From DATJFQ01 sp035495555 (GTDB taxonomy: Bacteria; Acidobacteriota; Vicinamibacteria; Vicinamibacterales; 2-12-FULL-66-21), in NCBI GenBank assembly GCA_035495555.1, contig DATJFQ010000042.1:62001-126000 (forward strand): a stretch of DNA of 64,000 nucleotides, in the 5' to 3' direction. A program made the translations under genes and the position numbers. This document shows, one piece after another, positions 32,830 through 41,467 of this stretch. The notes beneath the pieces are model-generated. The model saw nothing but the letters and a program-made list of their open reading frames with translations, was not told where the DNA came from and searched no databases. Each line of letters begins with the position of its first letter. The stretch's first letter is position 1.

Positions 32830-33873
32830 ATGGCCGACGTCACCCGATACCGCCCGGACGACCGACGCGCCGTCGAAGCGCTCTACCGCCGCGTCTTCGG
32901 CAACGACGCCGCCGAGAGCAGCCGTCTGCGCTGGGAATGGCAGTACCGGCGCAATCCCAACAATCCTGGCGGCGAGCCCGAAATCTGGATCGCGCGCGAG
33001 GGCACGGCGCTCGTCGGCCAATACGCGACCATGCCGGTCAAGCTCTCGGTCAAGGGCGACGAGATCAAGGGGTCCTGGGGGATGGACGTCATGGTCGCGC
33101 CGGAACGCCAGCGCCAGGGCCTGGGCGAGGTGCTGTTCCGCACGTGGGACCGCAACGTCGGCGCGTCGCTCGGCCTGGGACTGTCCGACGCCTCGTACCG
33201 GCTGTTCCAGAAGCTGCGCTGGCCCGACGTCGGTCCGATCCCGTGCCTCGTCAAGCCGTTGTCAAGGCGCGCGTTCCGCCATCCCCGCTGGCCGACAGCC
33301 ATCAATCGCCTCATCTCCGCCGTGACCTTTCCTGTCGTGCTGCTGGTGGCGCGCAGCCGTCCACTGCGCGCGGAGGTGCGGCTCGTGCCCCGATTCGACG
33401 ACAGCTTCACGGAGCTGTGGGACGCGCTCGCTCCACGCTTCGACGTAGCCGTCCGCCGCGACGCCGCATATCTGAACTGGAAGTTCGCGACGGCACCGCA
33501 CGTGCGCTATACGATGGCGGCGTTGCTGCGGCAGGGAAAAGTCGCCGGGTATGCGGTGTACCGGCACGTCCACGAACCGCGCGGCCGAGTCACACTGCTG
33601 GTCGATTTCCTGACGGATCCGGACGACGAGAACGGGTTCACGACGCTGCTCCGCTGGGTGGACCGCGAAGCGCGCGAGGCGGACTCCGACAAGATCCGCG
33701 TCTTCGCGCTCCACGCCGCGTTCCGGCGGCTGCTCAAGAAATCCGGGTACTTTCAGGTGAAGTCCACGATGGAGTTCGTCATCAAGGTGAACGACGCAGA
33801 AGTACCGCACGACTTTTACGAGAACACCGACGGATGGCACGTAACGCTGGGCGACTCGGATCAGGATCGGTAG
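32830..33873 (+). CDS. GNAT-family N-acetyltransferase (FemAB/GNAT-like)
   Basis: The 347-residue protein has an N-terminal GNAT domain with LVGQYATMPVKLS, WGMDVMVAPERQRQGLGEVL (the acyl-CoA-binding R-Q-R-Q-G-L-G loop) and GLSDASYRLFQKL. A second half (YLNWKFATAPHVRYTMAAL, GYAVYRHV) looks like another GNAT-type fold. Such double-domain enzymes acylate sugars or amino groups in surface glycan clusters. It starts 2 bp after the methyltransferase stop. Confidence 0.75.
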   Translation: MADVTRYRPDDRRAVEALYRRVFGNDAAESSRLRWEWQYRRNPNNPGGEPEIWIAREGTALVGQYATMPVKLSVKGDEIKGSWGMDVMVAPERQRQGLGEVLFRTWDRNVGASLGLGLSDASYRLFQKLRWPDVGPIPCLVKPLSRRAFRHPRWPTAINRLISAVTFPVVLLVARSRPLRAEVRLVPRFDDSFTELWDALAPRFDVAVRRDAAYLNWKFATAPHVRYTMAALLRQGKVAGYAVYRHVHEPRGRVTLLVDFLTDPDDENGFTTLLRWVDREAREADSDKIRVFALHAAFRRLLKKSGYFQVKSTMEFVIKVNDAEVPHDFYENTDGWHVTLGDSDQDR

Positions 33874-33911
33874 GAGACTGCTGAAGAGCGCGGCAGATAA
33901 CGCCCAACGCC

Positions 33912-33997
33912 CAATTCCCAAGTCCCAAGCTGACCCCAGCCGGAGTGTCAAGAAACTTGGGAGAGAACTTGGAGTTGGAAGTTGGGAGTTGGGAATT
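33912..33997. repeat. Intergenic hairpin element, CAATTCCCAA / TTGGGAATT type (copy 3)
   Basis: CAATTCCCAA at 33912-33921 pairs with TTGGGAATT at 33989-33997. Nested within it, CCCAAG at 33924-33929 pairs with CTTGGG at 33956-33961, and TTGGAGTTGGAAG-like purine repeats fill the right side. The element ends 5 bp before the ATG at 34003 and fills the 129-bp gap. Confidence 0.65.
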
Positions 33998-34002
33998 TCT
34001 TG

Positions 34003-34962
34003 ATGCACCTTTTGGTCGGCATCGATACCGAAGGCGACAATCAATGGGACGCGGCCGCGCGCGCGAACCAGCGGTTCGAGAACATCTATGCGCTGCCCCG
34101 GCTGCATGCCTTGTTCGCACGGCACGGTGTGCGGCCGACGTACGTGATCACCTACCCGGTCGCCACGGATCCCGCGTCGGCGGCGGTGCTGCGCGATCTG
34201 CGCGCGGGCGGCGACTGCGAAATCGGCGCTCACCATCACGCGTGGGAGACGCCGCCGTGCACGGCCGGGGACGTCCAGCGGCATCCCTATGCCGCCAACC
34301 TGCCGCTCGAGCAGTTCGAGGCGCAACTTGCGTCCCTCACTGATGCGATTGCCAGCGCCGTCGGCGCGCGGCCTGTGTCGTACCGCTCGGGCCGATTCGG
34401 CTTCGCAGCGGCTCACGTATCGGCCCTCGAGCGTCTCGGGTATCTCGTCGAATCGAGCGTGGCGCCGTTGTTCTACGAAGCGCACAAGCACGGTCCGGAT
34501 TTCGTCGAAGCGCCGCTGCGGCCGTATTTTCTCGCATACGACAGCGCGACCGCGCCGGGATCCAGCGGCGTCCTCGAGGTACCGGTGTCGGCGGCGCTGA
34601 ATCGTCGCTGGCCGTCCGCGCTGCGGTATCTCTACGCGCGCGCGCCGCGTCCGTACACGACCAGGCGCGTGCTCAAGAAGCTCGGCATTGCCCGAGTACG
34701 CTGGCTGCGCCCGTCGTATTCGTCGCTCGACGACATGATTGCCCTCGCGCGGGACCTGGCGCATGCGGGTGAACCCGTCCTGAATCTGCTGTTTCATTCG
34801 AGCGAAGCGATCGTCGGCGGGAGTCCCTATAACCGCACCGAATCGGAACTGCAGGCGTTCTGCGATCGTCTGGAGCGCTTTTTCGAGTTCGCGCAACGCG
34901 GGTTGAAGGCGGCCCCTGCGACGTTCGCGGAATTCCGCGCCGCGTATCTCGCCACCTCGTGA
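34003..34962 (+). CDS. Polysaccharide deacetylase family (NodB-like) protein
   Basis: The 319-residue protein starts LLVGIDTEGDNQW with the catalytic-type Asp of NodB domains. EIGAHHHAWETPP carries the metal-binding H-x-H region, and SYRSGRFGFAAAHVSALERLGY is the fourth conserved motif. The family removes acetyl groups from N-acetylated sugars. It follows a hairpin element, and its end overlaps the GT4 start as GTGA, so the two are co-translated. It lacks a signal peptide and would act in the cytoplasm, perhaps on a lipid-linked precursor. Confidence 0.75.
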   Translation: MHLLVGIDTEGDNQWDAAARANQRFENIYALPRLHALFARHGVRPTYVITYPVATDPASAAVLRDLRAGGDCEIGAHHHAWETPPCTAGDVQRHPYAANLPLEQFEAQLASLTDAIASAVGARPVSYRSGRFGFAAAHVSALERLGYLVESSVAPLFYEAHKHGPDFVEAPLRPYFLAYDSATAPGSSGVLEVPVSAALNRRWPSALRYLYARAPRPYTTRRVLKKLGIARVRWLRPSYSSLDDMIALARDLAHAGEPVLNLLFHSSEAIVGGSPYNRTESELQAFCDRLERFFEFAQRGLKAAPATFAEFRAAYLATS

Positions 34963-36095
34963 GAATCCTGCACCTCACGCCGCACCTGCCGCCGGATCAG
35001 GCCGCGAACGCGCTCCTGCCCTATCAACTCGGCGAGTGGGCGGCAGCCCGCGGCGACGCCGTGCAGTACCTCGCGCACCCACCCCGCGCCGGCGCATCCG
35101 CCGCCCTACCGGGAGACGTCACGTGGATGCCGCGCACGCGCGCGGGGCTGGCGCAAAAGCTGATGCGCGCCGGGTCGATCGCGGCTGCCGCGCGCATCTG
35201 GCGCACCGCCGCCCCGCTCGTCGCCGCCGCCGATGTGGTCCACATTCACAGCAACGGGTTGCTTGCCGAGGTCGGCGCACTGGTCGCCGCACGGCAGCGG
35301 AAGCCGTACGTGTTGACGCTCTACGGCACCGAGATCTGGCACTACCGGCCGAAACGCCGCGTCGATCTGTTCACACGTGCCTACCGCGGCGCAAACGCCG
35401 TCGTCTTCTACAGCGAACGGCTGTTGCTGCGCGCCCGCGAACTGGCGCTCGGCCGCCCGGATTGCCACGTCATTTATCCGCCGGTTTCGAACGCCTTCTC
35501 GTTTCACGACTGGGTGACACAACAGGAAGAGCGCCTGCGGCTGGGCCTCACGGCGCGGCACGTGATCGTGAACGTCAAGCGGCTGCACCCGCTCGCCGGG
35601 CAGCGATTCCTGATCGAAGCAATGGGCGAGGTGATCCGGGAGCATCCGGACGCGCGCCTGATCATCTGCGGGACCGGCGATTTGCTCTCGGAGCTGCAGC
35701 ACGTCGCGCGCGCCGCCGGTGTCGAACGTCACGTCACCTTTGCCGGCCTGGTCGACAACACGATGGTCGCAAAATACTGCGCGGCGGCCGATCTGTTCGT
35801 CCTGCCGTCGTTGCTCGAGGCGCTCCCGACCGTCGCGGTCGAGGCGCTCGCGTCGGGGACGCCGGTCCTGTCGAGCGACAATCCCGGCGGCCTCGAACTG
35901 AACGATGTCTTCGGCAGCGACGTCGAGGTCGTCCCGCGGGAAGACTGGCTCGCGCTCGCCGACGCGATCCGCTCGAAACTCCGCAACAAACGGCGGACGA
36001 TGAGCGCGACGGCGGACGTGATCGCGGCGCGGTTCCGCCCTGATGCCGTCGCGCGCCAGTATTGGGACGTGTACGATGGTGTGAGGAGGAAGTAG
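34959..36095 (+). CDS. Glycosyltransferase family 4 (GT-B)
   Basis: The 378-residue protein shows HLTPHLPPDQAANALLPYQL at the start, VVHIHSNGLLAEVGAL, LTLYGTEIWHYRPKRR, VIYPPVSNAF, VNVKRLHPLAGQRFLIEAM, LIICGTGDLLSELQ and LPSLLEALPTVAVEALASGT, whose glutamates form the GT4 donor site. It completes the second glycan set (membrane GT, methyltransferase, GNAT, deacetylase, GT4). The linkage is unknown. Confidence 0.87.
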   Translation: MRILHLTPHLPPDQAANALLPYQLGEWAAARGDAVQYLAHPPRAGASAALPGDVTWMPRTRAGLAQKLMRAGSIAAAARIWRTAAPLVAAADVVHIHSNGLLAEVGALVAARQRKPYVLTLYGTEIWHYRPKRRVDLFTRAYRGANAVVFYSERLLLRARELALGRPDCHVIYPPVSNAFSFHDWVTQQEERLRLGLTARHVIVNVKRLHPLAGQRFLIEAMGEVIREHPDARLIICGTGDLLSELQHVARAAGVERHVTFAGLVDNTMVAKYCAAADLFVLPSLLEALPTVAVEALASGTPVLSSDNPGGLELNDVFGSDVEVVPREDWLALADAIRSKLRNKRRTMSATADVIAARFRPDAVARQYWDVYDGVRRK

Positions 36096-36098
36096 CGC

Positions 36099-36548
36099 AT
36101 GGCCCTCACCGAACGGATCACACAGGACATCGCCGACGCCATGAAATCGCGCGACCAGATGCGGCTCTCCGCGTTGCGGATGGCCAAAGCGGCGCTCATG
36201 AACGCGGCCGTGTCCAAAGGCCGCGACCTGGACGAGGCAGAGTCGGCGCAGGTGGTCGCGTCCCTCCTCAAGCAGCGGCGCGATTCAATCGAACAGTTCA
36301 CGTCCGCGGGCCGGACTGACCTCGTCGACAAGGAACGGGCGGAGATGGCTGTGCTCGAGGCCTACGCGCCCCCAGCCGCCACCGAACAGGATCTCTCGGC
36401 GGCGGTGGACGCGGCCATTGCCGAAACGGGCGCCACCACCGCAAAGGACGTCGGCCGTGTGATGAAAACGGTGATGGCCCGGCTGGCCGGACGCACAGTC
36501 GACGGGAAGGCGGTGAACGAACTGGTCCGCCGCAAACTCACCGCATAG
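36099..36548 (+). CDS. GatB/YqeY domain protein
   Basis: The 149-residue protein reads LTERITQDIADAMKSRDQMRLSALRM, then KQRRDSIEQFTSAGRTDLVDKE, EAYAPPAATEQDLSAAVDAAI and VGRVMKTVMARLAGRTVDGK. This is the complete YqeY fold, related to the tRNA-binding tail of GatB and GatE amidotransferase subunits. Its cellular role is not well established. It starts 3 bp after the GT4 stop and is followed by a strong terminator, so it ends the transcript. Confidence 0.9.
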   Translation: MALTERITQDIADAMKSRDQMRLSALRMAKAALMNAAVSKGRDLDEAESAQVVASLLKQRRDSIEQFTSAGRTDLVDKERAEMAVLEAYAPPAATEQDLSAAVDAAIAETGATTAKDVGRVMKTVMARLAGRTVDGKAVNELVRRKLTA

Positions 36549-36626
36549 TTCAGCAAACTTTTTTCGATGGGGGCCGTCTAATCTCTACGAAAGGCAACGC
36601 ACAAGCCTCTCATCCATCCTCCATGG

Positions 36627-36656
36627 GGCCTCCGTCGCAAGGCGGAGGCCTTTTTT
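36627..36656 (+). terminator. Rho-independent terminator after yqeY
   Basis: A perfect 8-bp stem, GGCCTCCG (36627-36634) with CGGAGGCC (36643-36650), has an 8-base loop and is followed by six T residues. It lies 78 bp after the yqeY stop and ends the glycan cluster transcript. The rest of the 36549-36785 gap shows no gene. Confidence 0.85.
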
Positions 36657-36785
36657 CGTTTGGGCTCTGGCAGATTGTCCGGAACGTCCGAAATCGCAGA
36701 CGCGAAACCGCACACGGGGCGCGAATCCGGACGGGATGCGGCGTAGTCTTTGCGTGGTACGATACTCGGTCTGGATCGTCGCACG

Positions 36786-37529
36786 ATGCCTCGTTCGCCC
36801 CGCATCTCATCCATCGCGTATTCGTTCGGCCCCGGTCCCATCACCCCTGCGGTGCGGCTGCTCCTGTGGGCCAACGGAGTGGTCTGGATTGCGACGCTGG
36901 TGTTCCCGCGCCTCGTCGAATGGCTGGGCCTCGTACCACAGTACGTGCTGCACGACTACTGGCTGTGGCAGCCGGTCACCTACATGTTCGTGCACGCGCG
37001 CAACCCGACGCACATCCTCTTCAACATGCTCGGGCTCTGGATGTTCGGCGTCGAACTCGAACGCATGTGGGGCACGAAATTCTTCGCGCGCTACTACGCG
37101 ATCACCGGCGTCGGTGCCGGCCTGACGACGATCCTCGTATCGCTGCTGCCGTTCGCCCAGACGGCGGCAACGTACTACTCAGTCACGATTGGCGCTTCCG
37201 GCGCGCTGTTCGGGTTGCTGCTCGCCTACGCGCTCTACTTCCCCAACCGGCCGATCCTCATGTTCCTGCTGTTTCCGATCCCCGCGAAATACTTCGTGAT
37301 GATCATCGGCGGGATCGCGTTTCTCACGGCCGCGGACGGGAACAGCGGGGTCGCCGCCGCCACGCATCTTGGCGGGCTCGTCATCGGGTATCTCTACCTC
37401 CAGGGCGGACGCGGCGGGCTGAGCGCTGAGATAAAGTACCGCTACCTCAAGTGGAAGATGAACCGCCTCCGCCGCAAGTTCGACGTCTACTCAGGCGGCC
37501 GCTCAGACTGGGATCGGCACGTACATTAG
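36786..37529 (+). CDS. Rhomboid-family intramembrane serine protease
   Basis: The 247-residue protein has six or seven helices with the full catalytic set: HILFNMLGLWMFG with Asn80, TIGASGALFGLL with nucleophile Ser138 (G-A-S-G), and AATHLGGLVIGYLY with His194. It would cleave membrane protein segments. The first 20 residues are cytoplasmic and Pro-rich. After the last helix a basic tail (KYRYLKWKMNRLRRK) follows. The ATG at 36786 is used; a GTG at 36750 would add 12 residues. Substrates are unknown. Confidence 0.9.
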   Translation: MPRSPRISSIAYSFGPGPITPAVRLLLWANGVVWIATLVFPRLVEWLGLVPQYVLHDYWLWQPVTYMFVHARNPTHILFNMLGLWMFGVELERMWGTKFFARYYAITGVGAGLTTILVSLLPFAQTAATYYSVTIGASGALFGLLLAYALYFPNRPILMFLLFPIPAKYFVMIIGGIAFLTAADGNSGVAAATHLGGLVIGYLYLQGGRGGLSAEIKYRYLKWKMNRLRRKFDVYSGGRSDWDRHVH

Positions 37530-37550
37530 CGCTTCGCCCTGATAACCACG

Positions 37551-37611
37551 CAACTGCCAACTACCAACGACGCAAGGAACCTTGCGTAGGCAATTGTGGA
37601 GTTGGCAATTG
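37551..37611. repeat. Intergenic hairpin element (copy 4) reaching into the next start codon
   Basis: The outer arms CAACTGCCAACT (37551-37562) and AGTTGGCAATTG (37600-37611) pair in 11 of 12 positions. Inside lies a perfect CGCAAGG-AA-CCTTGCG hairpin at 37571-37586. The last bases of the right arm are the TTG at 37609, the likely start of the following gene, so the hairpin could hide the ribosome-binding site. Confidence 0.65.
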
Positions 37612-38964
37612 TCACTGAGACGCGTTCTTCTCTCGATCGCCTTCCTGGCCGGCCTCGCGGTGCACCTCGTCACGTTGACGATGCCCGGGACCGACGATGT
37701 GATGGTCTGGAAGACGTGGAGCTATGGCGCCGCGACCGACCTCACGTCGATGTACGGCGTGGGCGGGACGCCCCCGCACCGCGGTGTCGTCAAGTGGCAC
37801 ACCAGAAGCACCACCGTCGATTACCCTCCCGGTACGTTGTACCTCCTTGGAATCGTTGGACGGGCATACCGAGCAACCTCGCCATCGTTCGATGACTCCG
37901 CCGCGCTGACAGCCACGCTCAAGCTGTTCACGCTCGCCTTCGATGCCGCGACAGCGATCTTCCTCTGGGCGCTGGCGCGGCGGTATGTCGACGGGCCAGC
38001 CGCTGCCGCGGCCGCGCTTGGGTACTGGGTGAATCCGGCGACGCTCCTTGACGGCTCAGTGCTTGGTTATCTGGATCCCTGGATGGCTGCCCCCGCGGTT
38101 GCTGCCCTCCTTGCCGCCGATGCGGGAATGTCGCTCGTCGCAGGGGCGCTGCTGGCGGCGGCCGTGCTGATCAAAGCACAAGCAATCTTCGTCGCGCCCG
38201 TCGTCGCACTCCTGCTCGTTCAGGCGTCGGGACGCCCGTGGCGGAGCGCACTGCTCGGGGTCCTCGGGTTCGGAGTCATCGCGGCCGGCGCACTCTGGCC
38301 ATTTGCGTCACGCGGCGCGCTCCCCAACGTTGCGCAGGGCGTCACCGCGCTGCTGCATCACGACATGCTGTCGGGCACCGCGGCCAATGTGTGGTGGCTC
38401 CTCACGTGGGTGCTGCGCGCAGCCTATGCGGTCCACGACCTCGGGCGCTGGGCAGCCTGGACGATGACGGTGAAAATTCTCGCGATTTCGAGGGTGGTGG
38501 CGCTGGGGTATCCGAATCCGCGGCCGGTCGCGCTCGCGCTGGTGCTGCTCGCGAGCGCCTGGGCCCTTTTCCGCGCGCACGGTGCGGCGAGCCGCGGGGC
38601 CTCGTCTGCCGTCCTCGTCGCCGCCGGCGCATTCGCGGTGCACGCGTACTTCACGCTTGGCGTCCAGGTGCATGAGAACCATCTGTTCCTGGCGGTTCCA
38701 CTGCTCGCCGTCTGCGCGGTTGTGCTGCCCGGGTACCGCGGCGTCCTGCTGAGCGTCAGCGCGGTCGCCGCGCTGAATCCATTTCTGTTCTACGGCGTGG
38801 GCCGCGGTTTTCCGCTTCCGTCCCGGCACTGGACGGTCGTCGATACGACCGTCATCCTTGCGGCATTCAACGTCGTCGCGCTCTGGTGGCACGCGATGAC
38901 GCTCAGCGACACCTGCGATCGAGCCTCGCGCGCGGCGAGTGCGGCCGGCTATTTGTGGAAGTAA
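37609..38964 (+). CDS. Polytopic membrane protein, mannosyltransferase/GT-C-like
   Basis: The protein has 451 residues from a TTG with GGAG 7 bp upstream; a TTG at 37582 would add nine residues. It has about ten helices. The first loop contains TDDVMVWKTWSYGAATDLTS and then TVDYPPGTLYLLGIVG, an acidic-loop plus Tyr-Pro-Pro pattern seen in GT-C mannosyl- and glucosyltransferases (PIG-M, ALG6-like). DGSVLGYLDPWMAAPAV and KAQAIFVAPV are the next conserved loops. Its 3' end overlaps the convergent cupin gene by 16 bp. Confidence 0.7.
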   Translation: MSLRRVLLSIAFLAGLAVHLVTLTMPGTDDVMVWKTWSYGAATDLTSMYGVGGTPPHRGVVKWHTRSTTVDYPPGTLYLLGIVGRAYRATSPSFDDSAALTATLKLFTLAFDAATAIFLWALARRYVDGPAAAAAALGYWVNPATLLDGSVLGYLDPWMAAPAVAALLAADAGMSLVAGALLAAAVLIKAQAIFVAPVVALLLVQASGRPWRSALLGVLGFGVIAAGALWPFASRGALPNVAQGVTALLHHDMLSGTAANVWWLLTWVLRAAYAVHDLGRWAAWTMTVKILAISRVVALGYPNPRPVALALVLLASAWALFRAHGAASRGASSAVLVAAGAFAVHAYFTLGVQVHENHLFLAVPLLAVCAVVLPGYRGVLLSVSAVAALNPFLFYGVGRGFPLPSRHWTVVDTTVILAAFNVVALWWHAMTLSDTCDRASRAASAAGYLWK

Positions 38965-39308
38965 TGATCCGTATGATCGAGCCAGTCCTGTCGAATGGGA
39001 CTGAACACGTCCAGCTCGAACGTGTCGTCGAGCGCCTCGGCCTGGTGCTCGACCCATGACGGAATGTGCAGGACTTCCCCTTCGCGGACGGTGATCTCTT
39101 CGCCAGCGATCAGGAACTTCAAGGCGCCCTGCAGCACGTACGTCATCTGCTCGCTCTCGTGCGAGTGCATCGGCACGAGCGCCCCTTTTTTCAGGTAAAT
39201 CTGCGCCAGCATTTCGCGCTCGCCCGTGACGATCTTGCGCGAAATCATCTCGGTCACCTTCTCGAGCGCGAGCTCGTCCCAGCGGTGCAGGCTCACGGTA
39301 GTGTGCAT
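38949..39308 (-). CDS. Cupin-domain protein
   Basis: The 119-residue protein has both cupin motifs: GALVPMHSHESEQMTYVLQG, with the metal-binding His-x-His and Glu, and GEVLHIPSWVEHQAEAL, with the third His. This is a single-domain conserved-barrel protein of the sugar-binding or regulatory type. It is divergent from the E1 gene (24 bp between starts) and convergent with the membrane protein gene at its 3' end. Its ligand is unknown. Confidence 0.85.
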   Translation of the reverse strand: MHTTVSLHRWDELALEKVTEMISRKIVTGEREMLAQIYLKKGALVPMHSHESEQMTYVLQGALKFLIAGEEITVREGEVLHIPSWVEHQAEALDDTFELDVFSPIRQDWLDHTDHYFHK

Positions 39309-39318
39309 GAAAGCCAAG

Positions 39319-39324
39319 TATAAT
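39319..39324 (+). promoter_or_regulatory. Possible -10 element (TATAAT) for the E1 gene
   Basis: A perfect TATAAT lies 8 bp before the ATG at 39333, in the 24-bp space between divergent genes. The transcript would be nearly leaderless. No convincing -35 is present, so this may be incidental. Confidence 0.35.
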
Positions 39325-39332
39325 CGGACGAC

Positions 39333-41465
39333 ATGAAAGCGACCGCGGTGAGCCCCGGGAAAGCTGCGCCCGCCCGCTCGTACAACGGTCTTGCGCCGGC
39401 AGATCTCCTGCGTGCGTACCGGACGATGGTGCTGTCGCGGAAGCTGGATGACAAGGAGATTCAGCTCAAGAATCAGAGCCTCATCTTCTTCCAGATCAGC
39501 GGCGCCGGTCACGAAGCCGTCCTGACGGCGGCCGGCATGGTGCTGAAGCCGGGCCACGACTGGTTTTATCCCTACTACCGCGATCGTGCGCTGTGCCTCA
39601 TGCTCGGCATGACGCCGCTCGAGATGCTGCTGAGCGCGGTCGGTTCCAAGGACGACCCGAACTCCGGCGGTCGCCAGATGCCTTCGCACTGGGGACACAA
39701 GCAACTGAACATCGTCTCGCAGTCGTCGCCGACCGGAACGCAGTGCCTCCAGGCGATTGGGTGCGCCGAAGCCGGACGCGTCTATCAGACTGTCGACGCA
39801 ATCCCTGACGCAGAGCGCCGTTTCCGGTCTGACGAAGTTGTCTACGTATCGATCGGCGAAGGCACGACGAGCGAAGGCGAGTTCTGGGAATCACTCAACT
39901 CCGCGTGCACGCTGAAGCTGCCCGTCGTCTATCTCATCGAGGACAACGGGTACGCGATCTCCGTCCCCGTCGAAGTGCAGACCGCGGGCGGCGATATCTC
40001 CAAGCTGGTGTCCTCGTTCCCCGGTCTCTTCGTGCAGAGCATCGACGGCACCGATTTCCTCAGCAGCTACAAGGCGGTGTCGAGCGCGGTCGATTACGCG
40101 CGTGCGCGCAAAGGTCCCGCGTTCGTTCACGCGAAGGTCATCCGTCCGTACTCGCACTCGTTGTCGGACGACGAAAAGCTGTACAAGACATCGGATGAGC
40201 GTGCCGCCGAGTCCAGGCGGGATCCGATCACGCGGCTCGCGACGTTCCTGGTCAACGAGCAGATCGCGACGGAGGACGACCTGAAGGCGCTCGTCCGCGA
40301 GGTCGAAGCGGAGATCGCAGCTGCCGCCGAGCAGGCGGTGCGGGCACCCAAACCCGCGCCCGATACGGCGATGCTGTACGTGTACTCCCCCGACGTAGAC
40401 CCCTCGTCAGGCGCGTTCGACACCGCCGCCGAGCCGCAGGGGAAACCGGACACGATGGTCGCGGCCATCAACCGCACGCTGAAAGACGAGATGGCGCAGG
40501 ATCACCGGATCGTGGTGTTTGGCGAAGACGTGGCGGATTGCAGCCGCGAGGCGTCGCTGGAGACCGTTCCCGGGAAGGGCGGCGTGTTCAAGGTGACCCA
40601 CGGGCTGCAGCGTGCCTTCGGCAGCAGGCGTGTGTTCAACTCGCCGCTCGCCGAAGCCAACATCATCGGCCGGGCCGTCGGAATGGCGACCAGAGGCATC
40701 AAGCCCGTCGCCGAAATCCAGTTCTTCGACTACATCTGGCCCGCCATGATGCAGCTCCGCGACGAGATGTCGATGATGCGGTATCGGTCGAACAACGCGT
40801 TCTCCTGTCCGCTCGTGGTTCGCGTGGCCACCGGCGGGTATCTTCGCGGCGGCGCGCCGTATCACAGCCAGTCCGGCGAGAGCATCTTCGCGCACTGCCC
40901 CGGCATCCGGATCGTGTTCCCGTCGAACGCGCAGGACGCCGCCGGGCTGTTGCGCACCGCCATCCGCTGCGATGACCCGGTGATGTTTCTCGAGCACAAG
41001 CACCTGTACCGCCAGACGTACAACAAGGGCGAGTACCCCGGACCCAACTACATGGTGCCTTTCGGGAAGGCGGTTACGAAGCGGGAGGGCACTGACGTTG
41101 CCGTGATCACCTACGGAGCCCTCGTCCAGCGGTCGCTGCTCGCGGCGCAGCAGGCGGAGAAGGACGGCATCAGCGTGATGGTCGTCGATCTGCGATCGAT
41201 TGCGCCCTATGACTGGGACGCGATTGCCAGCGCGGTTCGCGCGACGAGCCGCGTCGTCATCGCGCACGAAGATCAGTTGACGTGCGGATTCGGCGCCGAA
41301 CTCGCCGCCCGCATCGGAGACGACCTGTTCGAATTCCTCGACGCGCCAATCCGTCGCGTGGCAGCGCTCGACGCGCCGGTGGCGTACTCACCGGACCTCG
41401 AAGAAGTCATCCTGCCGCAGTCGAGCGACGTCCTGAAGGCCATTCAGGAAATCGCGAAGTACTGA
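39333..41465 (+). CDS. Fused alpha-beta 2-oxoacid dehydrogenase E1 (branched-chain/pyruvate type)
   Basis: The 710-residue protein joins both E1 subunits. The alpha half (about 1-340) has LSRKLDDKEIQLKNQSLIFF, GHEAVLTAAGMVL, HWGHKQLNIVSQSSPTGTQC and the thiamine diphosphate motif beginning GEGTTSEGEFWESLN and ending in EDNGY. The beta half (about 370-710) starts MVAAINRTLKDEMAQD with VVFGEDVADCSREAS, GRAVGMATRGIKPVAEIQFF and a transketolase-like C-domain. E1 decarboxylates a 2-oxoacid and passes the acyl group to an E2 lipoyl domain. No E2 or E3 gene lies nearby. Branched-chain substrates are more likely by overall resemblance. Confidence 0.88.
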   Translation: MKATAVSPGKAAPARSYNGLAPADLLRAYRTMVLSRKLDDKEIQLKNQSLIFFQISGAGHEAVLTAAGMVLKPGHDWFYPYYRDRALCLMLGMTPLEMLLSAVGSKDDPNSGGRQMPSHWGHKQLNIVSQSSPTGTQCLQAIGCAEAGRVYQTVDAIPDAERRFRSDEVVYVSIGEGTTSEGEFWESLNSACTLKLPVVYLIEDNGYAISVPVEVQTAGGDISKLVSSFPGLFVQSIDGTDFLSSYKAVSSAVDYARARKGPAFVHAKVIRPYSHSLSDDEKLYKTSDERAAESRRDPITRLATFLVNEQIATEDDLKALVREVEAEIAAAAEQAVRAPKPAPDTAMLYVYSPDVDPSSGAFDTAAEPQGKPDTMVAAINRTLKDEMAQDHRIVVFGEDVADCSREASLETVPGKGGVFKVTHGLQRAFGSRRVFNSPLAEANIIGRAVGMATRGIKPVAEIQFFDYIWPAMMQLRDEMSMMRYRSNNAFSCPLVVRVATGGYLRGGAPYHSQSGESIFAHCPGIRIVFPSNAQDAAGLLRTAIRCDDPVMFLEHKHLYRQTYNKGEYPGPNYMVPFGKAVTKREGTDVAVITYGALVQRSLLAAQQAEKDGISVMVVDLRSIAPYDWDAIASAVRATSRVVIAHEDQLTCGFGAELAARIGDDLFEFLDAPIRRVAALDAPVAYSPDLEEVILPQSSDVLKAIQEIAKY

Positions 41466-41467
41466 CG

